From the NCBI RefSeq assembly GCF_034424545.1, contig NZ_CP139970.1, positions 682,001 through 746,000 of the forward strand: a stretch of DNA of 64,000 nucleotides, read 5' to 3'. Numbering within the stretch: position 1 is the stretch's first letter; the number at the start of each line of letters is the position of its first letter. A model generated the notes under the pieces. It was not told the origin of the DNA. It saw only the letters and a list, made by a program, of their open reading frames with translations, and made no database searches. Below, one piece after another: positions 1 through 9,150 of the stretch. The translations under genes were made by a program, and so were the position numbers. This DNA is from Trinickia caryophylli (GTDB lineage: Bacteria; Pseudomonadota; Gammaproteobacteria; Burkholderiales; Burkholderiaceae).

Positions 1-731
1 GAACGGAAGTTGTGGGCGCCCTCGCCCGTCTTGATGCGTTTGACGACGGTGCGCGTGCGCCAGTCGACGACCGCGACGTCGTCCTCGCCCGTCATGCCCA
101 CGAGCAGGTATTTGTCGCCCGGCGTGAGCCAGAGCCCCGCCGGCGTCTTGCCGACCGGCATTTTCCATAGGACCGTCTGCGTCGGCAGGTCCACCGCGGC
201 GATCTCGCCCGAAACCTGCAGCGTCACGAATACCGTCCGGTTGTCCTTCGTGAAGGCCATATGGCTCGGCATCGTCGCCAGCGGCAACCGCCTCGCGAGC
301 GTAACGCCGTTGGTCGCGGCTTCGCGGCGGTAGATGTCGAGCCGGTCGAGCCTCAGCCCCGTCGTCACAAACCATTTACCGTCCGGCGAAAAGCCGAGCT
401 GGTAAGGATCCTCGATCCCCTCGAGCCGGCTTTGCGGCTTGCCCGTCTTCGGATCGACGAACATGAGGTCGTTCGAGACCGAATCTGCCACGATCAGTGA
501 CTTGTTGTCGGGCGTCGGCATCAGGTGATGCGGTTCCTTGCCCGTCGGCACCACGCCGACCACCTGATGCGTGGTCTCGTCGATCAGCGAAAGCGTTGCT
601 TCGGCCGAATTGAGCACGATGATGTTGTTGGCCCGCGCGGCAGGCGCGAACGCGCCGGCAAGCACGGCAATGGCCACCGTCGCGATGGCGCCGCTCAGGC
701 CATTCGTGCGGGAAAGAGAAAACTTGGGCAT
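1..731 (-). CDS. YVTN-type beta-propeller repeat protein (3' end outside window)
   Basis: This reading frame runs off the left edge, so only the N-terminal ~243 residues are visible. It starts with MPKFSLSRTNG followed by a hydrophobic stretch ending AARA-NN, a probable Sec signal peptide, so the product is likely periplasmic. After it come repeats of the type 'VLNSAEATLSLIDETTHQVV.. PHHLMPTPDNKSLIV..', each about 40 residues with a 'P.DNK/DGKWF' turn, which is typical of YVTN/lactonase-like beta-propellers. Such proteins are exported and often sit beside cytochrome or PQQ-alcohol systems, but no partner is visible here. The exact role is unknown. The start was chosen for the signal peptide; there is no strong ribosome site. 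Confidence 0.8.
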   Translation of the reverse strand, partial: MPKFSLSRTNGLSGAIATVAIAVLAGAFAPAARANNIIVLNSAEATLSLIDETTHQVVGVVPTGKEPHHLMPTPDNKSLIVADSVSNDLMFVDPKTGKPQSRLEGIEDPYQLGFSPDGKWFVTTGLRLDRLDIYRREAATNGVTLARRLPLATMPSHMAFTKDNRTVFVTLQVSGEIAAVDLPTQTVLWKMPVGKTPAGLWLTPGDKYLLVGMTGEDDVAVVDWRTRTVVKRIKTGEGAHNFR

Positions 732-825
732 GGGAACTCGTAAGGAAAGGCCGACGCTGTGCATAAAACGTTTGCGGCCACTGCCCGGTTGACCATCTCG
801 AAATAAATCGCCGAGCATCCCGCGT

Positions 826-3800
826 TCAGCGCTGCATCGACTCCCACACCTTGTAAAGCCGCTTGACCGACACCGGCATGGGCGTACGCAGTTCCTGAGC
901 GAAAAGCGAAATGCGCAGTTCCTCCAGCAGCCAGCGAAATTCGGCGAGGCGCGCATCGGCCACGCCGCCGCGCGCCGAGCTGGCACGCTGGTATTGCTGT
1001 ACGAGCGGCTGCAAATCGGCGGCAAGCCGCGCATCGCGAGCCGGGTCGGCTTTCAGCTTGTCGATGCGCAACGCCATGCCCTTCAGATAACGGGAAAAAT
1101 GCGTCAGCTGCGCATAGGGAGTATCCACGATAAAGCGCTTTCCGATCAGACCCTGTAACTGCTGCTGCAAATCCGCATAGGCCGCCGCATAGGGTTTTGC
1201 CTGCGCAAGCTTCTTCGTCACCGCCGCGTAGTCCGCCAGAATCTGCCCGACGAGCCGAGCGATTTCCTGCGCAAGCAGCGACAGGCGTCCCTTGCCTTCG
1301 TCGCGGCGCGCATGAAAGCTCGCATCGTCATCGGGCAATGGTTCCTGCAGGCAGGCACGGTCGAGCGCCATCTCGATCAGCTGATCGCGCAGCGCCTCTT
1401 GCGTACCGAGCGGCATGAACTGGAGCGCCATTTCGCGCAGGCCCGGCAGATTCTTTTCGAGATACTTGATCGGCTCGCGCAGTTGCAATGCGAAGAGGCG
1501 CCGCAAGCCCGAGCGATGCGCCCGCGCGGCGTCTTCGGGCGAATCGAATACCTCGACGTCGCAATGGGTCGTGCGATCGACGAGCGCCGGGTAGCCGAAA
1601 AGCGTCTGCCCGCGGCGGCGGATTTCGAGCAGCTCCGGCAGCTTGCCGAAATTCCAGGTCGTCAGGTTCTCATAGAGCGCGGTCGTCTCGGCGCCACCGC
1701 CCGCCTCGCCGGGTGCGCGCGCCGGCGCCTGCTGCAGCCGCGGCCCGCCCTGGCCGGGCGCGCCGCCCGGCGCAACCGGCGCAACGGATGCAACCGGCGT
1801 GGCCGCCGCAGCCGGCTTCGCCCCCGGCTCCCGGGTACTTCCCGCGCCGGCTGCAAGCTTCTGGAATTCGCGCTGGGCGTCGGCGCCGAGCTCGGCGCGC
1901 AGTTGCGCGAGGTTGCGCCCCATGGCCAGTTGCCGGCCGTGCTCGTCGATCACCTTGAAGTTCATGAACAGGTGTGCCGGCAGCGTCTCGAGCTTGAAAT
2001 CGGTGGTTTTGAGTGCGACTTGCGTCGCCGCGCGCACGTCGGCGATCAACGCCTCCAGGAGCCCGCCCTCGCCGCGCAGCGATTCCCCCTGAGCGACGCC
2101 CGCGCGGGCGCTTGCCGCGCGCGCCTCATGCCGTTCGACAAAGGCGGCCGCGTACTCCGGCAGCGGCACGCAGTGGCGGCGCAGCTTCTGTGGCAGCGAT
2201 TTCAGCAGCAGATGCACTTTTTCCTTCAGCATCCCGGGCACGAGCCATTCGGCGCGGCGGGCGTCGACCTGATTGAGCGCATAGAGCGGCACGGCGAGCG
2301 TCACGCCGTCACGCGGCGAGCCCGGCTCGAAGTGGTAGGCCAGCCCCATTTCGACACCGGCCATCGACATGCGCTTCGGAAAGAGATCGGTCGTGATGCC
2401 GGCCGCCTCGTGCCGCATGAGGTCATCGCGCGACAGAAAAAGAAGCCGCAGCTTTTCCTCGGGCTGGCCGCTCGCGCGCACCTCGTTGCGGTACCAGCGC
2501 TCGAACGCGGCACCCGTATGGATCTGCTTCGGAATCGCCTGATCGTAGAACGCGAAAATGAGTTCGTCGTCGACGAGCACGTCCTGCCGCCGCGACTTGT
2601 GCTCGAGCTGCTCGATATCGGCCAGAAGCTTGCGGTTGTGCGCAAAAAACGGGAGCCTGGTCTCGAATTCGCCCTCCACGAGCGCGCCCCGAATGAAGAG
2701 ATCGCGTGCGCGCCGTGGATCCTGCTGGCCGAACGCCACGCGCCGCCGATGGTAGACCGGCAATCCGAACAGCGTCGCCCGCTCGAATGCGACTACCTGG
2801 GCCGCGCGCTTTTCCCAATGCGGCTCGGAGAGCTGCTTTTTGAGCAGGTGCGCGGCGACCTTTTCGATCCATTCCGGCTCGATCTTTGCAAGACAGCGCG
2901 CGTAAAGCCGGCTCGTCTCGACGAGTTCGGCCGCCATGACCCAGCGGCCGGCCTTCTTCGCGAGCGTCGAGCCGGGCCACAGAAAGAACTTGATCCCGCG
3001 CGCACCCAGATAGTGCGGCTCGTCGTCGGCCTTCAAACCGAGGTTGCCGATGAGCCCCGTCATCAACGCCAGATGGATCTGCTCGTAAGTCGCTTCGCTC
3101 TCGTTGATGCGCCAGCCCTGCTCGCGCACAACGGTCAGCAACTGCGAATGGACGTCGCGCCATTCGCGCAGCCGCAGGTGCGACAGGAACTGCTCGCGGC
3201 AAGCATCCACGAGCTGCCGGTTCGACTTCTTGTGCGCCACCGCTTCGGTGAACCAGCGCCAGATCTTGAGCCACTGCAGGAACTCCGAGCGCTCGTCGGC
3301 AAAACGCCGATGGGCCTGGTCGGCCTGATCCTGCGCTTCGACGGGCCGATCGCGCGGATCCTGCACCGACAGCGCGCTCGCGATCACGAGCATTTCCGCG
3401 AGCGCATCGTGCTCGCGCGCGGCCAGAATCATGCGTCCCACGCGCGGGTCGAGCGGCAGGCGCGCGAGTTCGCTGCCGAGCGGCGTGAGCGCATTGCCGT
3501 CGTCGACCGCGCCCAGCTCGGCGAGCAACTGGTAGCCGTCGGCGATCGCGCGCCCCGGCGGCGGCTCGATGAACGGAAACGTCTCGATGTCGGTCAGGTG
3601 CAGCGATTTCATCCGAAGGATGACCGCCGCGAGCGACGAGCGCAAAATTTCAGGGTCGGTAAAGCGCGGCCGGACCTGGAAATCCGTTTCGCCATATAGC
3701 CGAATGCAGATCCCGTCCGCCACCCGCCCGCAGCGGCCCGCACGCTGATTGGCGGCCGCCTGCGAGATCGGCTCGACTTGCAGTTGTTCGACCTTGTTGC

Positions 3801-4914
3801 GATACGAGTAGCGCTTCACGCGCGCCAGGCCCGTGTCGACGACGTAACGGATGCCCGGCACCGTCAGCGAGGTCTCGGCGACGTTCGTTGCGAGCACGAT
3901 GCGCCGCGCGTTCGACGGCTTGAAGACGCGGGCCTGCTCGGCCGCCGAGAGGCGCGCGAAAAGCGGGAGGATCTCCGTGTGCGGTGGATGATGCTTGCGC
4001 AGCGCCTCGGCCGCCTCGCGAATCTCGCGCTCGCCGGGCAGGAACACGAGAACGTCGCCGCCGCCCTCCCGGCAAAGTTCGTCCACGGCATCGACGATCG
4101 CATCCATCAGATCGCGCTCGGCCTCGCGTGCGCCCTTCATGCGCTCGCGGGCGGGCGGCGTGCCCTGGGCGGCCCTGATCGCCGGGCTCGTCTCCTCGAC
4201 CGGCCGATAGCGGATTTCCACTGGATAGAGCCGCCCGCTCACCTCGATGACGGGCGCGGGCTTCGCTTCCGTGCCGAAATGGCGCGCGAAACGCTCGGCG
4301 TCGATCGTCGCAGAGGTCACGATAAGCTTCAGATCGGGCCGCTTCGGCAGGATCTCCCTCAGATAGCCGAGCAGAAAATCGATATTGAGGCTGCGCTCGT
4401 GGGCTTCGTCGATGATCAGCGTGTCGTATGCACGCAAAAGCGGATCGGTCTGCGTCTCGGCGAGCAGGATGCCGTCCGTCATCAGCTTCACCGACGCGCC
4501 CGGCGCGAGATTGTCGTTGAAGCGCACCTTGTAGCCGACGACCTCGCCGAACGGCGTGCCGAGTTCCTCCGCGATACGCCGGCCCGTGGCGGAAGCCGCG
4601 ATCCGGCGCGGCTGCGTGTGGCCGATGAGGCCGCTGCCGCCGGCCCCCCGCCCGCGGCCGAGCGTGAGGCATATCTTCGGCAACTGCGTGGTTTTGCCGG
4701 AGCCGGTCTCGCCCGACACGATGACGACCTGATGGTCGCGGATGGCACGCGCGATCTCCTCGCGCCGGCCCGTGACGGGCAGCGCGGGCGGAAACTCGAT
4801 CGGCGGAATCGGGTTGGGCGGAATCGGCGATGCGCGCGGGCCGTCCCGGCGCGGGCGGGAAGGTTTTCCGCGCCCGCCCTCATCGGCGGCCGGACTATTG
4901 GGTACGTTCGACAT
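826..4914 (-). CDS. hrpA: ATP-dependent RNA helicase HrpA (DEAH-box)
   Basis: A 1362-residue superfamily-2 DEAH helicase, slightly longer than the ~1300-residue E. coli HrpA. Visible motifs are Walker A GETGSGKT (68-75), DEAH (168-171), motif III SAT (200-202) and the motif VI region QRAGRCGR, followed by the HA2/OB-fold and the long DUF3418-type C-terminal region characteristic of HrpA. Members remodel RNA and have been linked to mRNA processing and stalled-ribosome rescue. An Ala/Pro/Gly-rich stretch near residues 1020-1080 looks like a disordered linker. It is divergent from argA with only 22 bp between start codons. The ATG lies 8 nt after a TATAAT on its own strand and has no Shine-Dalgarno site, so the transcript may be nearly leaderless. 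Confidence 0.97.
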   Translation of the reverse strand: MSNVPNSPAADEGGRGKPSRPRRDGPRASPIPPNPIPPIEFPPALPVTGRREEIARAIRDHQVVIVSGETGSGKTTQLPKICLTLGRGRGAGGSGLIGHTQPRRIAASATGRRIAEELGTPFGEVVGYKVRFNDNLAPGASVKLMTDGILLAETQTDPLLRAYDTLIIDEAHERSLNIDFLLGYLREILPKRPDLKLIVTSATIDAERFARHFGTEAKPAPVIEVSGRLYPVEIRYRPVEETSPAIRAAQGTPPARERMKGAREAERDLMDAIVDAVDELCREGGGDVLVFLPGEREIREAAEALRKHHPPHTEILPLFARLSAAEQARVFKPSNARRIVLATNVAETSLTVPGIRYVVDTGLARVKRYSYRNKVEQLQVEPISQAAANQRAGRCGRVADGICIRLYGETDFQVRPRFTDPEILRSSLAAVILRMKSLHLTDIETFPFIEPPPGRAIADGYQLLAELGAVDDGNALTPLGSELARLPLDPRVGRMILAAREHDALAEMLVIASALSVQDPRDRPVEAQDQADQAHRRFADERSEFLQWLKIWRWFTEAVAHKKSNRQLVDACREQFLSHLRLREWRDVHSQLLTVVREQGWRINESEATYEQIHLALMTGLIGNLGLKADDEPHYLGARGIKFFLWPGSTLAKKAGRWVMAAELVETSRLYARCLAKIEPEWIEKVAAHLLKKQLSEPHWEKRAAQVVAFERATLFGLPVYHRRRVAFGQQDPRRARDLFIRGALVEGEFETRLPFFAHNRKLLADIEQLEHKSRRQDVLVDDELIFAFYDQAIPKQIHTGAAFERWYRNEVRASGQPEEKLRLLFLSRDDLMRHEAAGITTDLFPKRMSMAGVEMGLAYHFEPGSPRDGVTLAVPLYALNQVDARRAEWLVPGMLKEKVHLLLKSLPQKLRRHCVPLPEYAAAFVERHEARAASARAGVAQGESLRGEGGLLEALIADVRAATQVALKTTDFKLETLPAHLFMNFKVIDEHGRQLAMGRNLAQLRAELGADAQREFQKLAAGAGSTREPGAKPAAAATPVASVAPVAPGGAPGQGGPRLQQAPARAPGEAGGGAETTALYENLTTWNFGKLPELLEIRRRGQTLFGYPALVDRTTHCDVEVFDSPEDAARAHRSGLRRLFALQLREPIKYLEKNLPGLREMALQFMPLGTQEALRDQLIEMALDRACLQEPLPDDDASFHARRDEGKGRLSLLAQEIARLVGQILADYAAVTKKLAQAKPYAAAYADLQQQLQGLIGKRFIVDTPYAQLTHFSRYLKGMALRIDKLKADPARDARLAADLQPLVQQYQRASSARGGVADARLAEFRWLLEELRISLFAQELRTPMPVSVKRLYKVWESMQR

Positions 4915-4922
4915 GGGGGCGC

Positions 4923-4930
4923 ATTATAAT
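4923..4930. promoter_or_regulatory. Palindromic bidirectional -10 element (ATTATAAT) between hrpA and argA
   Basis: ATTATAAT is its own reverse complement, so a perfect TATAAT exists on both strands: 4925-4930 on plus and 4928-4923 on minus. It ends 6 nt before the argA ATG and 8 nt before the hrpA ATG, which would place both transcription starts at or next to the start codons. Neither strand shows a convincing -35 hexamer at 16-18 bp or an extended -10 TGn. Bidirectional bacterial promoters with overlapping -10 elements are known; the assignment here is by sequence only. Confidence 0.55.
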
Positions 4931-4936
4931 CGCGGC

Positions 4937-6316
4937 ATGAATGCTCATTCCGACCTTCTCCCCGCCCAGGAACCCGTCGCCAACCGGCCGGCGGCACCCG
5001 AGCCCGTTTCCCACCACGCGCAGTTCGTCGACTGGATGCGATCGGTCGCGCCGTACATCCACGCGTTCCGCAACAAGACGTTCGTGGTCGGCTTCGGCGG
5101 CGAGGTAGTGCACCAGGGTCTGCTCAATGCGCTCGTCTCCGACATCGCGCTGCTGCAGGCCATGGGTATCCAGATCGTGCTCGTGCACGGCTCGCGCCCG
5201 CAGGTCGAGGAGCAGATGAACCTGCACGGCGTGAAGTCGGAGTTCTCGCACGGCATGCGCATCACGGATGCGCGCGCGCTCGAGTCGGCCAAGGAGGCCG
5301 CGGGCGAAGTGCGCCTCGACATCGAGGCCGCGATCAGCCAGGGCCTGCCGAACACGCCGATGGCCCACGCGCACATCAGCGTCGTGTCGGGCAATTTCGT
5401 CACGGCGCGGCCGGTCGGCATTCTCGACGGGGTCGATTTCCAGCATACGGGCGTCGTGCGCAAGATCGATGCCGAGTCGATCCGGCACTCGCTCGCGAGC
5501 CGCAAGCTCGTGCTGCTCTCGCCGCTCGGGTTTTCGCCGACGGGCGAGGCGTTCAATCTCTCGATGGAAGACGTCGCCTCCGCCGCGGCCATCGCGTTGC
5601 GTGCCGACAAGATCATCTTCCTCACCGAGACGCCGGGCGTCATGGAGGAAGGCAACCAGCTCGTGCGCGAAATGTCGCTCGACGAAGCGTACCGGCTGCA
5701 CGAGAGCGGTGAAATCAAGGGCGACGCCGGCTTTTATCTGAAGCACGCCGTGCGCGCCTGCCGCGGGGGCGTCCCGCGCGCCCACATCATTCCCTACGCG
5801 CTCGACGGCAGCCTGCTGCTCGAGCTCTTCCTGCACGACGGCGTGGGCACGATGATCTCGTACGAGAACCTCGAAAGCCTGCGCGAAGCGACGCCAGACG
5901 ACGTCGGCGGCATTCTCACGCTGATCGAGCCGCTGGAATCGGACGGTACGCTCGTCAAGCGCGGGCGCCACCAGATCGAGCGCGACATCGATCATTTCTC
6001 CGTCATCGAGCACGACGGCGTGCTCTTCGGCTGCGCGGCGCTCTACCCGTACCCGCAGGAGCGCATCGGCGAGATGGCGTGCCTGACGGTCGCGCCCGAC
6101 GCGCAAGGCTCGGGCGACGGCGAGCGTCTGCTCAAACGCATCGAGCAGCGCGCTCGCGCGCGCGGCCTCACGCGGATCTTCGTGCTGACTACGCGCACGG
6201 AGCACTGGTTCCTCAAGCGCGGCTTCGTGAAAGTTTCGGTGGACGACCTGCCCGAAGACCGCCGGCGCCTATACAACTGGCAACGCAAATCGCTCGTGCT
6301 GATGAAGCAGCTCTGA
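4937..6316 (+). CDS. argA: N-acetylglutamate synthase
   Basis: A 459-residue protein that acetylates L-glutamate with acetyl-CoA, the first step of arginine biosynthesis. The N-terminal ~300 residues form an amino-acid-kinase-like fold ([10 protein letters not shown] near 49-58, [27 protein letters not shown]), which in this family serves arginine feedback binding. The C-terminal ~150 residues form a GNAT acetyltransferase domain ([18 protein letters not shown] near 380-397). This two-domain layout is classical ArgA. The start MNAHSDLL was chosen over longer frames because those would overlap hrpA. The start lacks a Shine-Dalgarno site and sits right behind TATAAT, suggesting a leaderless message. 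Confidence 0.96.
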   Translation: MNAHSDLLPAQEPVANRPAAPEPVSHHAQFVDWMRSVAPYIHAFRNKTFVVGFGGEVVHQGLLNALVSDIALLQAMGIQIVLVHGSRPQVEEQMNLHGVKSEFSHGMRITDARALESAKEAAGEVRLDIEAAISQGLPNTPMAHAHISVVSGNFVTARPVGILDGVDFQHTGVVRKIDAESIRHSLASRKLVLLSPLGFSPTGEAFNLSMEDVASAAAIALRADKIIFLTETPGVMEEGNQLVREMSLDEAYRLHESGEIKGDAGFYLKHAVRACRGGVPRAHIIPYALDGSLLLELFLHDGVGTMISYENLESLREATPDDVGGILTLIEPLESDGTLVKRGRHQIERDIDHFSVIEHDGVLFGCAALYPYPQERIGEMACLTVAPDAQGSGDGERLLKRIEQRARARGLTRIFVLTTRTEHWFLKRGFVKVSVDDLPEDRRRLYNWQRKSLVLMKQL

Positions 6317-6362
6317 GCGCAGCCGTCTGCCTCCCCACATCGATCACCAGGAGAAACCCACG

Positions 6363-6641
6363 ATGACTCGCATGGTTCAATGCGCGAAGCTCGGCAAGGA
6401 AGCCGAAGGCCTCGATTTTCCGCCGCTGCCGGGCGAGCTCGGCAAACGCATCTACGAAAACGTGTCGAAAGAAGCGTGGCAAGAGTGGCTCAAGCATCAG
6501 ACGATGCTCATCAACGAAAACCGGCTGAACATGGCCGATCCGCGCGCGCGCCAGTATCTGATGAAGCAGACCGAGAAGTTTTTCTTCGGCGAGGGCGCCG
6601 ATCAGGCCTCGGGCTACGTGCCCCCGCCCGCGCAAAGCTGA
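6363..6641 (+). CDS. yggX: Probable Fe(2+)-trafficking protein YggX
   Basis: A 92-residue protein starting [21 protein letters not shown] with the single conserved cysteine of the YggX family, followed by [30 protein letters not shown]. YggX proteins help protect iron-sulfur clusters from oxidative damage and may pass iron. Length and sequence match the family throughout. An AGGAGAAA ribosome site lies ~9 nt upstream. The gene follows argA by 46 bp in the same direction and ends before an intrinsic terminator, so it may be co-transcribed with argA. Confidence 0.95.
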   Translation: MTRMVQCAKLGKEAEGLDFPPLPGELGKRIYENVSKEAWQEWLKHQTMLINENRLNMADPRARQYLMKQTEKFFFGEGADQASGYVPPPAQS

Positions 6642-6692
6642 TCGGGCTCATCCTCGCGCGCGTCCCCGCGTTTGCGACACCCCGAAGCGAAG

Positions 6693-6723
6693 AAGCCGGC
6701 CCGTGACGAACGGCCGGCTTTTT
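6693..6723 (+). terminator. Rho-independent terminator after yggX
   Basis: Perfect 9-bp stem AAGCCGGCC / GGCCGGCTT with a 10-nt loop, followed by TTT. It ends 6 bp before the stop codon of the convergent phosphoesterase gene and could act on both strands. Confidence 0.85.
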
Positions 6724-6729
6724 ATACAT

Positions 6730-7203
6730 TCATCCGGCTGTGCCGCCGGCAACGAGCGTGTGCAATTGCGCCCGGGCGCGTCCGTCCTCGATCACGAGCA
6801 TGCCTGCCGAGATCGGGAGCCTGAACCGCCGCGGCCCGGCACTTCCCGGGTTGACGAACAGCACGCCCTCGCGCGTTTGCACGAGCGGCTTGTGGGAATG
6901 GCCGCTCACGACCACGTCGATGCCCGCCTCGCGCCAATCGGCGCGCAGATCCGCGAGGTCGTGCACCACGTGGATCGCGACGCCGGCCATGCTCAGCGCG
7001 GCCTCCACGGGCAATTGGCCGGCCCATGCACCTTTGTCGTTGTTACCGCGCACGGCCGTGACAGGGGCAATCCGCGCAAGCGCCTCGAGCACCTCCGGCG
7101 TGCAGACGTCCCCCGCATGAACGATCGCTTCGCTGCCCGCAAGCCACGCCAGCGCTTCGGGCCTCACGAGGTTGTGCGTATCCGAGATCAGACCGATGCG
7201 CAC
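6730..7203 (-). CDS. YfcE/MJ0936-type metallophosphoesterase
   Basis: A 157-residue calcineurin-like phosphoesterase. All metal-binding signatures are present: DTH near residues 8-10, GDVC, GNND and the C-terminal GHSHKP, followed by FVNPGSAGPRR. Family members are two-metal phosphodiesterases; the substrate cannot be told from sequence. The GTG start VRIGLISDTHN was chosen because a GGAGGG ribosome site lies just upstream and the fold begins there; longer in-frame starts add no conserved sequence. It lies 13 bp downstream of a small ORF on the same strand, probably one operon. Confidence 0.92.
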   Translation of the reverse strand: MRIGLISDTHNLVRPEALAWLAGSEAIVHAGDVCTPEVLEALARIAPVTAVRGNNDKGAWAGQLPVEAALSMAGVAIHVVHDLADLRADWREAGIDVVVSGHSHKPLVQTREGVLFVNPGSAGPRRFRLPISAGMLVIEDGRARAQLHTLVAGGTAG

Positions 7204-7216
7204 GGTCCGCCCTCCC

Positions 7217-7420
7217 TCACAGCGCCACGGCCGCGTGAGCGCGGTGCGCGCCGTGAAAGAGGCCGCGCGAGCGGTGCAGTGCCGCCCTCGCCCCGCGCGT
7301 GGCAACGATCGCGCCAACCTGGCTCAGATTGAAATCGTGCGACACCATCAACTCCATCAAGGCGACCATCGGCAGCACGACGGATGGACTGTAGATCTGG
7401 CGTTCGATGAGGGCTTTCAT
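7217..7420 (-). CDS. Small hypothetical protein (67 aa) upstream of phosphoesterase
   Basis: Encodes MKALIERQIYSPSVVLPMVA and a basic, Ala/His-rich C-terminus. An AAGGAA ribosome site sits ~6 nt before the ATG and the stop is 13 bp before the phosphoesterase GTG, so an operon is likely. No domain was recognised. It could instead be a translated leader that couples translation of the next gene. Confidence 0.5.
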   Translation of the reverse strand: MKALIERQIYSPSVVLPMVALMELMVSHDFNLSQVGAIVATRGARAALHRSRGLFHGAHRAHAAVAL

Positions 7421-7560
7421 GGCGGCTTCCTTTGTTGCGGCATCGCCTGATGCGAGGGGCTGCCGGCTTTTCCAATGAAAGCCATTCTAGGCAGCCGCCC
7501 CCGCGCGATAAATCCGCAAAACCAGAAGTCACTTGTCCACCGGCACGAACAATCCCGGGC

Positions 7561-8181
7561 TCATTCGAGCGGCGCGGCGACGAAGGCCGGCAGCGCCTCG
7601 GCGCGCGCCGAAAACGCGGCCAGCGCCGGATGGCGCGCCGCATCGACCTGGCCGGGCAGCATATGCTGCGTGAAGCGCCACGCAACGGCTACCGTGACGT
7701 CCGGCTGCATGATGCGCTCGCCCGTCAGCCAACCGGTGCCGCCGCCAGCCGCGAGTTCGCGCTCGAGCAGACCGTAGGCGGACGCCAGTTGCCCCGTCAC
7801 GCGCTCGACCCACGGCTCATACTGCTTGTCGGCCGGGCGCAGATTGCGCTCGTAGGCAATCTGTACCGTCTTTTCGCAAGCCGCCAGCGCGAAGCCGATC
7901 AGATGCAGGGCGCGCCGGCGTTCGGCCGCCTGCTGCGGCATGAGGCGCCGCTCGGGCGCGACCCTGTGATCGAGGTAGTCGACAATGAGGCTCGAATCGA
8001 TCAGTTGCGTGCCGTCGTCGTCCACGAGCGTCGGCGCCTTTACGACCGGATTGATCGCGGCGAAGGTATCGAAATGCCGAAACACCGACACCGCCCGATG
8101 CTCGAACGGCAGATCGAGCAGCGTCATCGAAATGGCCACACGGCGCACGTACGGGGAGTCCAACATGCCAATCAGTTGCAT
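7561..8181 (-). CDS. Glutathione S-transferase family protein
   Basis: A 206-residue GST. The N-terminal thioredoxin-like domain begins MQLIGMLDSPYVRRVAISM, with the catalytic serine in SPYVRR and the glutathione-binding VKAPTLVDDD..LIDSSLIVDYLD (cis-Pro followed by the acidic-Ser pair). An all-helical C-terminal domain follows. GSTs conjugate glutathione to electrophiles or act as peroxidases; the substrate is unknown. The start was set where the fold begins, with GAGGCG upstream; a longer frame to 8376 adds only low-complexity arginine-rich sequence. It stands alone on the minus strand. Confidence 0.9.
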   Translation of the reverse strand: MQLIGMLDSPYVRRVAISMTLLDLPFEHRAVSVFRHFDTFAAINPVVKAPTLVDDDGTQLIDSSLIVDYLDHRVAPERRLMPQQAAERRRALHLIGFALAACEKTVQIAYERNLRPADKQYEPWVERVTGQLASAYGLLERELAAGGGTGWLTGERIMQPDVTVAVAWRFTQHMLPGQVDAARHPALAAFSARAEALPAFVAAPLE

Positions 8182-8464
8182 CTTCGCCTCTCGTCGTTGG
8201 AAAGATCGGCCCCGTACTTTATCAGCGACCGGCCCCGCGCACCACGGTGCAATACGGCGCGCCGCTAAGCGGCCGAGCGCACCGGCACGCGCTCGACGAG
8301 CAGTGTGGTGTCCTCGGGGCGAAACGCATGACGAAATCGAACGCCTCCGGGCACGCCCAGAGAGCCGCAGCGTCACGATGCCAAGGCGTTCGATCGTTCA
8401 TGCATCTTTCATCGGCCACGGGCGACGCTCGGTGAAATCGCCAATGGTGCCCGCCGTCGGTCTG

Positions 8465-9133
8465 CTACTCCCGTTCGCGCAGGATGTAGCCGAGCCCCCG
8501 CAGAGTCATGATTTGCGCGCTCGATTCCGCAAGATGTTTGCGCAGACGGTGAATATAGATATCGATCGCATCCGTGCTCGCATCGTCGTCGAGGCTGTAG
8601 ACGCTTTCCATGAGGTCGGTCTTCGATACGGTCTTGCCTTGCCGCAGCATCAGCGTTTCCAGAATCGCATGCTCGCGGCGCCGCAGCGGCAAGGGTGCAT
8701 CGCGATGACAGAATTCGCGCGTATCGGTGTTGTAGCGCAGATCGCCGCATACGAGCGTCGTCGATTTGCCGCCCGACTGGCGCCGGATCAGCGCCTTGAT
8801 ACGCGCCACGAGTTCGCGCGCATCGAACGGCTTGACCACGTAGTCGTCGGCCCCCGCGCCGAAGCAGTCGACCTTGTCGTCGACCGAGCCGTGCGCCGTG
8901 AGCATCAGCACGGGCACGTTGTCGCCACGCCGGCGCAGGCGCGCGAGCACGTCCTTGCCGCTGATGCCCGGCAAACGCATATCGAGCAGCACGACGTCGT
9001 AGCGCTGCGTCGCAAGAATGGCGTCGGCCGACTCGCCGTCCGGCGCGCAATCCACCGCGAAGTTTTCGCCGCGCAGCAGATTCACGATCCAGTGCGCGAG
9101 TTCGGCGTTGTCTTCGACGAGCAGCAGTTTCAT
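8465..9133 (-). CDS. TctD/QseB-type response regulator (OmpR family)
   Basis: A 222-residue response regulator. The receiver domain (about 1-115) shows the acidic pocket ED at 7-8, the phospho-acceptor in VVLLDMRLPG near residue 51, and the conserved Thr and Lys (LTAHG, VKPFD). The C-terminal winged-helix domain (about 125-220) ends in IDIYIHRLRKHL..TLRGLGYIL, typical of OmpR/PhoB DNA-binding domains. It lies 17 bp behind the cognate histidine kinase gene. TctD relatives respond to small carboxylic acids. Here the pair lies directly downstream of an NMT1/SsuA-type ABC transporter, so it may control that transporter; that is inference. Confidence 0.94.
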   Translation of the reverse strand: MKLLLVEDNAELAHWIVNLLRGENFAVDCAPDGESADAILATQRYDVVLLDMRLPGISGKDVLARLRRRGDNVPVLMLTAHGSVDDKVDCFGAGADDYVVKPFDARELVARIKALIRRQSGGKSTTLVCGDLRYNTDTREFCHRDAPLPLRRREHAILETLMLRQGKTVSKTDLMESVYSLDDDASTDAIDIYIHRLRKHLAESSAQIMTLRGLGYILRERE

Positions 9134-9150
9134 TGGAATCCTCGTGGCCT

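Noticed and set aside
1312..3699. Long plus-strand open frame (795 codons) opposite hrpA
   Set aside because: It is antisense to clear helicase motifs, rich in Arg/Leu/Ala without domains, and arises from GC-rich codon structure. The same applies to 3778-4929.
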